A stretch of 8,113 bases of DNA from Desulfovibrio sp. (GTDB taxonomy: Bacteria; Desulfobacterota; Desulfovibrionia; Desulfovibrionales; Desulfovibrionaceae), in NCBI GenBank assembly GCA_031270875.1, contig JAISXC010000235.1, positions 1 through 8,113 of the forward strand, given 5' to 3'. Shown piece by piece: positions 1 through 5,565 of the stretch. Made by a program: the position numbers and the translations under genes. How positions within the stretch are numbered: the stretch's first letter is position 1; the number at the start of each line of letters is the position of its first letter. The notes below the pieces were generated by a model. The model did no database searches. It was not told the origin of the DNA and was given only the letters and a program-made list of their open reading frames with translations.

Positions 1-309
1 TGCGATGAGGTTATCTGTATAAGCCGCATGGTATTCGGCGGACTTTCCCCGGACATAAAAGCGGTGCTTGACAGAAGCATCGGATTTGTTCTGCCTTTTT
101 TCCGCAATATTGACGGTGAGATGCATCACGTAAAACGTTTCGATGCCTCACCGGATTTTCGATATATTTTTTATGGTTCAGATATATCCGAACAGGAAAA
201 GGAAACCGCGAAAAAGCTGGCCGCGGCCAATTCGCTTAATTTGGGCTCCGGGCGCGCCTCGGTTCTTTTTTGCGCGTCAGCCCGGGAATGCGCGGAGGCA
301 TTGACGTGA
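1..309 (+). CDS. NADPH-dependent FMN reductase-like flavoprotein, 3' part
   Basis: This is the C-terminal part of a flavodoxin-fold protein; the frame is open from base 1, so the N-terminus with the FMN phosphate loop lies outside the window. The visible part starts CDEVICISRMVFGG, then has a LDRSIGFVLPFF segment and GEMHHVKRF. This matches the pattern of flavin reductases of this superfamily: a strand ending in 'P/R-x-x-F/Y-G-G', followed by 'lDR' and a 'MHH' element. It ends in TGA at 307-309, which overlaps the GTG start of the next gene (GTGA), so the two are probably translationally coupled. The likely role is a cytoplasmic FMN-dependent oxidoreductase with an unknown electron acceptor. 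The superfamily assignment is from motifs only; the substrate cannot be read from the sequence. Confidence 0.75.
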   Translation, partial: CDEVICISRMVFGGLSPDIKAVLDRSIGFVLPFFRNIDGEMHHVKRFDASPDFRYIFYGSDISEQEKETAKKLAAANSLNLGSGRASVLFCASARECAEALT

Positions 310-920
310 AAATCACGATCATAAACGGAAGCCCAAAAAGCGGAAGCAGCGCCAGCGGGGTTATTGCGAAGGCCCTGCAAAACAGAATGGGTCGGGCGGC
401 TGATTGCGTCATTTGCGGCGCGGCGCGACAAAAGCGCAGTGAAGTCATGGAAGCCTTTGACGGATGCGAGGCTCTGGTGTTCGTTTTCCCGCTCTATGTG
501 GACGGTGTCCCCTCACATCTGTTGCGGTTGCTGGACGACAACATGAATGAAATCGTCAATGCCTCGCCCGAAGCCATGGTTTATGCCGTTGTGAACAATG
601 GGTTTTATGAGGGACGGCAAAACGCGGTTGCGTTGGAAATAATGCGGAATTTCTGCGCCCGTTCGGGACTCAGATGGGGACAGGGCTTGGGGGTGGGCGC
701 CGGAGGCATGATAACCGCCGTGCCTGTCGGATACGGGCCAATGAAAAATCTCGGCAGAATGCTTGACCTGCTGGCCCGAAATATCTTGCACGGTAGAACA
801 GATGAAGACTGTATGTTTGAGCCTAATTTTCCGAAATTCTTATATAAAATAGCAGCCCACATGAAATGGAGGTTGAAAGCGGGGAAAAATGGTGTGAGTA
901 TTGCTAAAAGAATGATATAA
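306..920 (+). CDS. Flavodoxin family protein (NAD(P)H-dependent oxidoreductase-like)
   Basis: This is a 204-aa flavodoxin-fold protein. Residues 2-17 form a beta strand and phosphate-binding loop (KITIINGSPKSGSSAS) typical of FMN-binding NAD(P)H-dependent oxidoreductases. Residues 57-72 (LVFVFPLYVDGVPSHL) match the second flavin loop, and residues 93-135 (VYAVVNNGFYEG, then a Gly-rich stretch) match the third. The C-terminal 30 residues are basic and may pack against another subunit. I chose GTG at 306 because GGAGG lies at 294-298, 7 nt upstream, and because the fold begins there; an upstream TTG (270) and ATG (288) in the same frame have poorer sites. It overlaps the preceding flavoprotein gene by 4 nt, so the pair is probably co-expressed and may work together. 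The physiological substrate is unknown. It converges with glpK, 41 nt away, with no clear terminator between them. Confidence 0.8.
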   Translation: MKITIINGSPKSGSSASGVIAKALQNRMGRAADCVICGAARQKRSEVMEAFDGCEALVFVFPLYVDGVPSHLLRLLDDNMNEIVNASPEAMVYAVVNNGFYEGRQNAVALEIMRNFCARSGLRWGQGLGVGAGGMITAVPVGYGPMKNLGRMLDLLARNILHGRTDEDCMFEPNFPKFLYKIAAHMKWRLKAGKNGVSIAKRMI

Positions 921-961
921 TTTCGAGGGTAGTAACAATAGAATTTTTTGTGTATGCTGCC

Positions 962-2467
962 TCATTCCACGTCAATCCAGCGCAGCGCGCGGGCAACCGC
1001 CTTTTTCCAGCCGTTATACCGGGACGCCTGTTTGTCCCTGTCAATTGAGGGTTCGAATACCTGTCCAAAGGGGAGGCGGTTTTTTAGGTCGTCAAGCCCA
1101 TTCCAGTATCCCACGGCAATACCCGCCAGGAAGGCGGCGCCAAGGGCTGTGACTTCAAGAACAGCCGGACGTTCCACCCTCACGCCAAGAATATCGGACT
1201 GGAACTGCATCAGAAAATTATTCGCGCACGCGCCGCCGTCCACCCGCAGGGACGTAAGATGAATGCCGGAGTCCGCCTGCATGGCCTCCAGCACATCCTT
1301 GGTCTGATAGGCGATGGATTCCAGGGTGGCCCGGATGATATGGCAGGCGCCGGTGCCCCGGGTAAGGCCGACGATGGCCCCTCTCGCGTAGGGATCCCAG
1401 TACGGAGCGCCGAGGCCCGTAAAGGCGGGAATGACATACACGCCGTCGGAAGTTTCCGCCTTGCGGGCGAAATATTCCGTGTCGCATGCGTCGTTGACGA
1501 TTTTCAACCCGTCCCGGAGCCACTGCACGGCGGAACCCGCCACGAAAATCGAACCTTCCAGAGCATAGCAGACTTCGCCTCCCGGGCCGCAGGCCAGAGT
1601 CGTAATCAGGCCGTTTTTCGATCTGACGACGGCGGCCCCTGTATTCATAAGCAAGAAGCAGCCTGTCCCGTAAGTGTTTTTGGCCATGCCGTTCTGAACG
1701 CACAACTGGCCGAACAGCGCAGCTTGCTGGTCCCCGGCGATGCCGGCGATGGGAATGCGTGTGCCGTCTTTTCCGCCGATGTTCGTCTGCCCGTAGATCG
1801 TGGAGGACGGTTTGACTTCCGGCAACATGGAGCGGGGGATGCCCAGCGTTTTCAGTATCCGCTCGTCCCACTCCAACTTGCGAATGTTGAACAACATTGT
1901 CCGCGAGGCATTGGTATAATCAGTAAAGTGGACACGACCCTGGGTCATGTGCCAGAGCAGCCAGGAGTCAATGGTGCCGAACAGGAGTTTTCCCTTCTCC
2001 GCGCCGGCCCGCGCGCCTTCGACATTGTCGAGTATCCATCTGATTTTTGTGCCTGAAAAATACGGGTCAACAAGCAGGCCCGTGTTTTCCCGAACGTACT
2101 CCTCAAATCCGGCATCTTTTTTCAATTCGTCACAGATCGCCGCGGTTCGGCGGCATTGCCAGACAATGGCGTTGTACACGGGTTTGCCTGTTTTCCGCTC
2201 CCAGATCACAGTGGTTTCCCTCTGATTAGTGATGCCTATGCCCGCGATATCGTCCGGGGAAATCCCGGCGCCGGCCAGCGCTTCCGTCAGCGTGGAACTC
2301 TGCGTGCCCCATATCTGCATGGGGTCGTGTTCCACCCAGCCCGGCTGAGGATATATTTGAGGGAATTCGCGCTGCGCCACAGCGACGACGCTCGCGTCAT
2401 GGTCAAGAACGACGGTACGGGAACTGGTGGTGCCCTGATCAAGGGCCACTACGTATTTCCGGCTCAT
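962..2467 (-). CDS. glpK: Glycerol kinase
   Basis: Glycerol kinase (501 aa, normal length) phosphorylates glycerol with ATP to sn-glycerol 3-phosphate in the cytoplasm. It is a FGGY-family sugar kinase. The N-terminal ATP phosphate loop is DQGTTSSR (10-17). Glycerol-binding residues are visible as R83-E84 in NQRETT, W103 in VWQCRRT, Y136, and D246-Q247 in [12 protein letters not shown]. The first FGGY signature is [13 protein letters not shown] (136-148), and the adenosine-binding side includes [10 protein letters not shown] and [13 protein letters not shown] (409-421). The sequence [24 protein letters not shown] resembles the enterobacterial type. The typical Firmicutes HPr-phosphorylated histidine loop is not obvious. 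The SD is modest (GGGGA upstream of ATG 2467). It lies 19 nt downstream of a lipoprotein gene on the same strand. No glycerol facilitator or glycerol-3-phosphate dehydrogenase gene is in the window. Confidence 0.97.
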   Translation of the reverse strand: MSRKYVVALDQGTTSSRTVVLDHDASVVAVAQREFPQIYPQPGWVEHDPMQIWGTQSSTLTEALAGAGISPDDIAGIGITNQRETTVIWERKTGKPVYNAIVWQCRRTAAICDELKKDAGFEEYVRENTGLLVDPYFSGTKIRWILDNVEGARAGAEKGKLLFGTIDSWLLWHMTQGRVHFTDYTNASRTMLFNIRKLEWDERILKTLGIPRSMLPEVKPSSTIYGQTNIGGKDGTRIPIAGIAGDQQAALFGQLCVQNGMAKNTYGTGCFLLMNTGAAVVRSKNGLITTLACGPGGEVCYALEGSIFVAGSAVQWLRDGLKIVNDACDTEYFARKAETSDGVYVIPAFTGLGAPYWDPYARGAIVGLTRGTGACHIIRATLESIAYQTKDVLEAMQADSGIHLTSLRVDGGACANNFLMQFQSDILGVRVERPAVLEVTALGAAFLAGIAVGYWNGLDDLKNRLPFGQVFEPSIDRDKQASRYNGWKKAVARALRWIDVE

Positions 2468-2486
2468 ATGGCAATTCCCCGGCGGA

Positions 2487-2978
2487 TCAGGGGGATTCGG
2501 AACCCGCGCGGACTACCCTGACCTTGTCGCCGGCTCCGTAAAGCAGCCTTACTCTGTCGCCGACGGCGTAATTGTCGTCTTTGGCCTGAACCACGCTGAT
2601 TATCTCGCCGTTTTCCAGTTCAATGGTCATTTCCCAAGCGTTTTCGGTGCGTACGAGTTTTTCCGTGCCGGCACCGGCCAGAGCCCCGACAGTCGCTCCT
2701 CCGAGGGCGCCGAACACCCGGCCTGGACCTCTGACGATGGCGCCGCCCAAGACTCCTCCCGCCACGCCGCCTATAGTCGGTCCGAGCAAAGTCGAATCCT
2801 GCTCAATCACGGCGTCGCCCAAGGAAACAATCGTCCCTTGCCGCACGGTCTGTGCCTTTCTCGCCTCGGTCTTTGTGTAGGACTTGCCGCCGCTGGAGGC
2901 GCAACCCTGGACAAAAGACGCTAAAACAAATCCCAGCAGTAACGCCACGATACCGATCCGAAAATGATGACGCCCCAT
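2487..2978 (-). CDS. Glycine-zipper outer-membrane lipoprotein (SlyB/17-kDa antigen-like)
   Basis: From M at 2978 this is a 163-aa lipoprotein. It has a basic n-region (MGRHHFR), a hydrophobic core (8-22), and VQGC with the lipid-acceptor Cys at 26. Residues 66-105 form a double glycine zipper ([15 protein letters not shown] ... [15 protein letters not shown]), the two-helix domain of the SlyB/Pcp/Rickettsia 17-kDa family. The tail has AVGDRVRLL followed by KVRVVRA, as in SlyB. Such proteins sit in the outer membrane and affect envelope integrity. The open frame continues upstream without a stop to 3215, with alternative ATGs at 3002, 3011 and 3068, but the extra residues read as transposase, not lipoprotein. 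None of the starts has a strong SD, so the start rests on the signal peptide. It precedes glpK by 19 nt and is probably co-transcribed with it, although a functional link is not apparent. Confidence 0.8.
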   Translation of the reverse strand: MGRHHFRIGIVALLLGFVLASFVQGCASSGGKSYTKTEARKAQTVRQGTIVSLGDAVIEQDSTLLGPTIGGVAGGVLGGAIVRGPGRVFGALGGATVGALAGAGTEKLVRTENAWEMTIELENGEIISVVQAKDDNYAVGDRVRLLYGAGDKVRVVRAGSESP

Positions 2979-3215
2979 TTGAGCGCCGACTGTAGGACGC
3001 ATGGGAAGCATTGCCCGGCATGCTTTGGGACCGCTTATTCTTCCGTGGCGGGTTTCATCCTGAAACATACTTCTACAAGCCGTCCTGCTGATTTCACTTG
3101 AGCTATGCGTTCGCTGAAGCTCTTTTTTGAAGTCTTCCGCGACATCCGGATCATGTTTGGGATAACTTTTCCGGGGAACGATCTTACGCGGGCCGTGCGG
3201 CGCAATATCCGGTTT
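2979..3215 (-). pseudogene. IS630-family transposase remnant
   Basis: In the same minus frame as the lipoprotein, upstream of its signal peptide, the translation reads RKIVPRKSYPKHDPDVAE, DFKKELQ, then MFQDETRHGRISGPKAC and MRPTVGAQ. This matches the core of IS630-type DDE transposases as I remember them: 'HPKxDPExxExFKK', then 'FQDEARFGRISxPxxCWAPxGxRPxV', where the Asp of QDE is the first catalytic residue. Expected residues are altered (RHG for RFG, CRAMLP for CWAP.G), the frame is closed by TAA at 3216-3218, and neither the N-terminal helix-turn-helix part nor the rest of the DDE domain is present. No terminal inverted repeats were recognised. In 3219-3375, up to the phosphatase gene, I see no further convincing coding sequence. 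The family call is from pattern memory and was not searched. Confidence 0.65.
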
Positions 3216-3375
3216 TTATGTGCCGCGTGGCCGAGTTTTCACTCAAGGGCTTCCTTGATTTCATTAATAGCGAAGTTAAGCCCTTTCCGGCATCCTCCAG
3301 AGACGACGCTGAAAAATCTTTTTCGTCCTCCATCGTCGTCAACTGGCGTCGGCGTCCTTCTCGTTCCGGTTCAAT

Positions 3376-4113
3376 CTACGGTTTTGCTTTCTCCCGCGCT
3401 TCTCTGATCTCGGCCTTTGCCTTGGCAAGCAGATCAGTGAAGACGCTGTTGTTGTGCATCTGGGCCACGACAGCCGCAGCGACGAGACGCCCGGCATCCA
3501 CATCGCTCACCCAGTGATAACCGCAAACGACGCGGGAATATCCAAATTCGTAGCCGCGTTTCATGATGGCGTCCTGGCGTTCCGGTGAAATCTCAGCAAG
3601 AATGAGCGCCATTCCCCATCCGTAACCGGAGTGACCCGACGGATACGAGCCGTTATTGCTCAGTCGCTCCTCATCCTTGGGCAGGCAGGTGGATCCTGGG
3701 CTGTTATAGTACCGGTATGGGCGCGTCCGATTGTAGTGGTTCTTGGCCGGTGCGGCAGCCGCGTTGAAATCCGGGAACGCCTTGGACAGAAGATCATAGG
3801 TAAAAGGCGTCTTTTCTCTGGTGATGCTCATCCCGAAAGCGTCCCTGAAAAAATCCGGCCAGTTGGCCCGCCTGTCGGCGTCAAAAGCGGCCTGTTCCCA
3901 TTTGCCGGTTCCGGCCAGTTTTCGGGTTTCAAGATACGTGTCCTGATCACGTTTGAAGTCAATGCTTCCTTCCGCGGGCGGCTCTGGCAGAAAGGCGAGA
4001 CTGTTGGGGACGGTGCCGGGATTGAGCAGATTGGGCGCCCTGTCGGCTCCGGTCGCCACGGAGAGTGAGGCAACGAGCAGGAAAAACACAGGAAGAAACA
4101 GAAATCTTTTCAT
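3376..4113 (-). CDS. Secreted class A non-specific acid phosphatase (PAP2 superfamily)
   Basis: This is a 245-aa periplasmic phosphatase of the PhoN/PhoC type, which hydrolyses phosphomonoesters through a phosphohistidine intermediate. It has a signal peptide (MKRFLFLPVFFLLVASLSVA, cleavage near 20-23). The full three-part PAP2 signature is present: K124-x6-R131-P132 (KNHYNRTRP), PSGH at 158-161 within NGSYPSGHSGYGWG (the class A signature), and S193-R194-x5-H200-x3-D204 (SRVVCGYHWVSD). H200 would be the nucleophile and H161 the acid. C143 and C197 could form a disulphide. The SD GAGGAG lies 6 nt upstream of ATG. The ATG overlaps the TGA of an upstream 54-aa gene (ATGA), so translation is probably coupled, and the gene belongs to the operon starting near 4656. 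Length and motifs look intact. The exact substrate, and the choice between phoN and phoC naming, are undecided. Confidence 0.93.
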   Translation of the reverse strand: MKRFLFLPVFFLLVASLSVATGADRAPNLLNPGTVPNSLAFLPEPPAEGSIDFKRDQDTYLETRKLAGTGKWEQAAFDADRRANWPDFFRDAFGMSITREKTPFTYDLLSKAFPDFNAAAAPAKNHYNRTRPYRYYNSPGSTCLPKDEERLSNNGSYPSGHSGYGWGMALILAEISPERQDAIMKRGYEFGYSRVVCGYHWVSDVDAGRLVAAAVVAQMHNNSVFTDLLAKAKAEIREAREKAKP

Positions 4114-4274
4114 GGGGCGCTCCTCAGACGCGCATACGCATGCGCGCCCGTCAACAGTGAAAACAACACGCCGGGCCCGGTTCCGACAAGATTTCGCGCC
4201 ATGGTCATGGTTTCCGGCTTCTTCAGCGCCTCCGCGCGAATACGCACCCGCCCGTCAATAAAACTCGAGATCAT
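4110..4274 (-). CDS. Short HMA-like protein, possibly truncated
   Basis: This 54-aa gene begins MISSFIDGRVRIRAEALKKP and continues with ETMTMARNLV, GTGPGV and LLTGAHAYARLRSAP. The opening 'SFIxGRVRIRxxALKxPE', a short helix, then 'xPGV' and 'LTG' fits the layout of HMA-like accessory proteins found beside heavy-metal P-type ATPases, which are typically longer and continue 'TGSLLVxYDP'. Here the second half is short and the gene stops at once, so it may be a truncated member. The CxxC metal motif of classical HMA domains is absent. An in-frame TGA lies 15 nt before ATG 4274, so this is the only reasonable ATG; the SD is weak. Its TGA overlaps the phosphatase ATG, and it carries the phosphatase SD within its last codons. 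It may therefore serve mainly in translational coupling. Family assignment is from memory. Confidence 0.55.
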   Translation of the reverse strand: MISSFIDGRVRIRAEALKKPETMTMARNLVGTGPGVLFSLLTGAHAYARLRSAP

Positions 4275-4336
4275 CCGGATGCTACTTGTTCAAATACCAT
4301 GCTCGGATTTTTTTCCGCAGTGCCGGCCTTGTCCGC

Positions 4337-4591
4337 TCATGAAACCTGTTCCCGGCCCTTTCGCAGTATCTGCTCGCGTTTGGCCTCAGCAGCAAGGGCG
4401 TCGATGTTTTCCTTGGCTGTTTCCACCATGGCGGCGGCCTTGTCCTTGATATCCATGCCGCGGCTCAAGAGCGTGGCGCAGTGTCTTTTCAGATCAATGG
4501 AACCGCGGGAGAGCAGAACAGCGCCGATGGCGCCAACCACAACGCCGGCCCCCACGGCAAGCCCGTACTTCCAAAAGTTTCCTGTGGGCAT
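4337..4591 (-). CDS. Small single-helix membrane protein, metal-ATPase-accessory-like
   Basis: This is an 84-aa protein. Residues 7-29 are a glycine/valine-rich transmembrane helix (WKYGLAVGAGVVVGAIGAVL, then LSRG). The rest is charged and helical (DIKDKAAAMVETAKENIDAL, then AAEAKREQ), presumably cytoplasmic. This plan, with a glycine-rich N-terminal helix followed by 'K..a..v...AKE..eDi.AEAk', recalls the small DUF6110/DUF1490-like or YtxH-like proteins encoded next to heavy-metal P1B ATPases. This is a resemblance from memory, not a verified hit. The SD is strong: CAGGAG 7 nt before ATG 4591. A near-consensus sigma-70 promoter lies about 72-100 nt upstream. It is the first gene of an apparent operon with the 54-aa HMA-like gene (62-nt gap) and the acid phosphatase. 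No metal ATPase is in the window. Confidence 0.75.
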   Translation of the reverse strand: MPTGNFWKYGLAVGAGVVVGAIGAVLLSRGSIDLKRHCATLLSRGMDIKDKAAAMVETAKENIDALAAEAKREQILRKGREQVS

Positions 4592-4662
4592 AAAATTACT
4601 CCTGGGTAAAAGTGTTGGATGATTTTCCCGCGCTTGCGGAATTCAGCAGGCGGTTTCACAAC

Positions 4663-4691
4663 AAAATAAAAGTTATGGAAATTGATGTCAA
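4663..4691 (-). promoter_or_regulatory. Sigma-70-type promoter of the small-protein/phosphatase operon
   Basis: On the minus strand, TTGACA (4691-4686, perfect -35) is followed by a 17-nt spacer and TATTTT (4668-4663, 4/6 match to TATAAT). Transcription would begin near 4656, giving a leader of about 65 nt before ATG 4591. The -35 is embedded in a palindrome listed separately. Confidence 0.6.
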
Positions 4692-4694
4692 TTT
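4679..4694. promoter_or_regulatory. Perfect 16-bp palindrome overlapping the -35 (candidate operator)
   Basis: AAATTGA-TG-TCAATTT is a perfect inverted repeat (7-bp arms, 2-bp centre) that covers the minus-strand -35 hexamer. Its position is what one expects for a dimeric repressor site. It does not match the FNR (TTGAT-N4-ATCAA), Rex or Fur boxes I know, so no regulator is assigned. It sits between divergent transcription units and could affect both. Confidence 0.4.
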
Positions 4695-4759
4695 TCATTT
4701 GAGGATGTTTTTGGCGAGCGCTTCCAAAGCAACGCTCTCAAGACACGAAAGCCCCCTAT

Positions 4760-4788
4760 TTGCATCCCGCCGGGGATTGTGTTAGTTT
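4760..4788 (+). promoter_or_regulatory. Possible promoter of the lipoprotein/MFS unit
   Basis: TTGCAT (4760-4765), a 17-nt spacer and TAGTTT (4783-4788) form a weak sigma-70-like arrangement about 72 nt before the ATG at 4861. Both boxes deviate from consensus. This is the best candidate I see on the + strand of the divergent intergenic region. Confidence 0.3.
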
Positions 4789-4860
4789 CAACCCCACCAG
4801 TGCGCGTTTTTGCATTGAAAGATGGCCTTCCATATCATTTTCCCTCGTATTGAGGTGTGT

Positions 4861-5541
4861 ATGAAAAATTTTCTCCGTTCGGCATCCTCATTGCCGTTGA
4901 CGCTTCTTCTGCTGATTCTCCTGGCGGGCTGCTTCCCGTCGGGCCCGCAAAAAACGATCAACGCCATAGCCGAGGCCTTGCAGAAAAAAGACAGTTCGGC
5001 CTTTCTTGCCTGTCTGGATTTGAAACTGTACGCCTCCAACGAGATCAAAAATCTGACCCGCGACAATCAGGCGCTGAACTCGCTCAACTCCTTGGGCCGC
5101 ATGATGGGCTTGGGCGAGAAAATGATGGATGACCTGCTCGATAGTGTGCTGAATATGGAATCACAACTGCGACAGCAGTATACGCGCGGGATCAGCACCG
5201 GCGAGATGGAAAATCAGTGTCGCGCGGCGCAAGCTCCGGACTGCCCCTGGACTTCAGAAGCCCTGAAAAGAGCGCAAGTCAGGGAATTGGGCGTGGATGC
5301 CGCCGTGGCCACGGTAACGACGCAGGCCAAAGTGACAAGCTGGCTTGCCCTGCAGAAAAAAGGCGGGCGATGGTTTGTCGTGGGACGCGCCCCGCTGGAG
5401 GACTCCGCCAGGGCGTACGCCACTGACAAGTCCGCGCCGCAGGAATCCGGGTCTTCCGTGACCCGGCCGGAACCGTCAGCCCCTGCGCCGGGGAGACAAT
5501 TGACAGACAAGCCGGCTTCAGACAGGGTGACAAAAATCTGA
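4861..5541 (+). CDS. Uncharacterised lipoprotein, NTF2-like domain possible
   Basis: This is a 226-aa exported lipoprotein. It has a positive n-region (MKNFLR), a hydrophobic core and the lipobox LLAGC with Cys 24. Ser25 is absent (F25) and there is no Asp at +2, so outer-membrane targeting is likely. Residues 29-60 (PQKTINAIAEALQKKDSSAF, then LACLDLKLY) start an alpha-helical segment like NTF2-like or DUF2939-type domains. Residues 136-178 (KRAQVRELG ... VATVTTQAKVTSWLALQKKG, then RWFVVGR) look like their beta strands. The tail from about 185 is Pro/Ser-rich and low in complexity. ATG 4861 is preferred over the in-frame ATG at 4822 because GAGG lies 5 nt upstream and the signal peptide starts there. 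The stop is 24 nt before the MFS gene, so the two are probably one operon. The function is unknown. Confidence 0.75.
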   Translation: MKNFLRSASSLPLTLLLLILLAGCFPSGPQKTINAIAEALQKKDSSAFLACLDLKLYASNEIKNLTRDNQALNSLNSLGRMMGLGEKMMDDLLDSVLNMESQLRQQYTRGISTGEMENQCRAAQAPDCPWTSEALKRAQVRELGVDAAVATVTTQAKVTSWLALQKKGGRWFVVGRAPLEDSARAYATDKSAPQESGSSVTRPEPSAPAPGRQLTDKPASDRVTKI

Positions 5542-5565
5542 AACTGTCCCGATGTCTGAACGGTT

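Noticed and set aside
1259..2056. 265-aa + strand open frame antisense to glpK
   Set aside because: It lies wholly inside an unmistakable glycerol kinase gene and has no recognisable motif.
3184..3333. Minus-strand 49-aa frame beginning MEDEKDFSASSLEDAGKG
   Set aside because: No SD is present, the composition is not gene-like, and it overlaps the transposase remnant in another frame. A parallel frame ending RKGLNFAINEIKEALE lacks a start codon.
3105..3517. Two + strand frames (from 3105 and 3218) in the gap before the phosphatase
   Set aside because: Neither has an SD or a recognisable domain. The second runs antisense into the acid phosphatase, so it is a shadow frame.
4171..4180. CCGGGCCCGG palindrome upstream of the phosphatase
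   Set aside because: It lies within the coding sequence of the 54-aa gene (GTGPGV codons), so the codons explain it.
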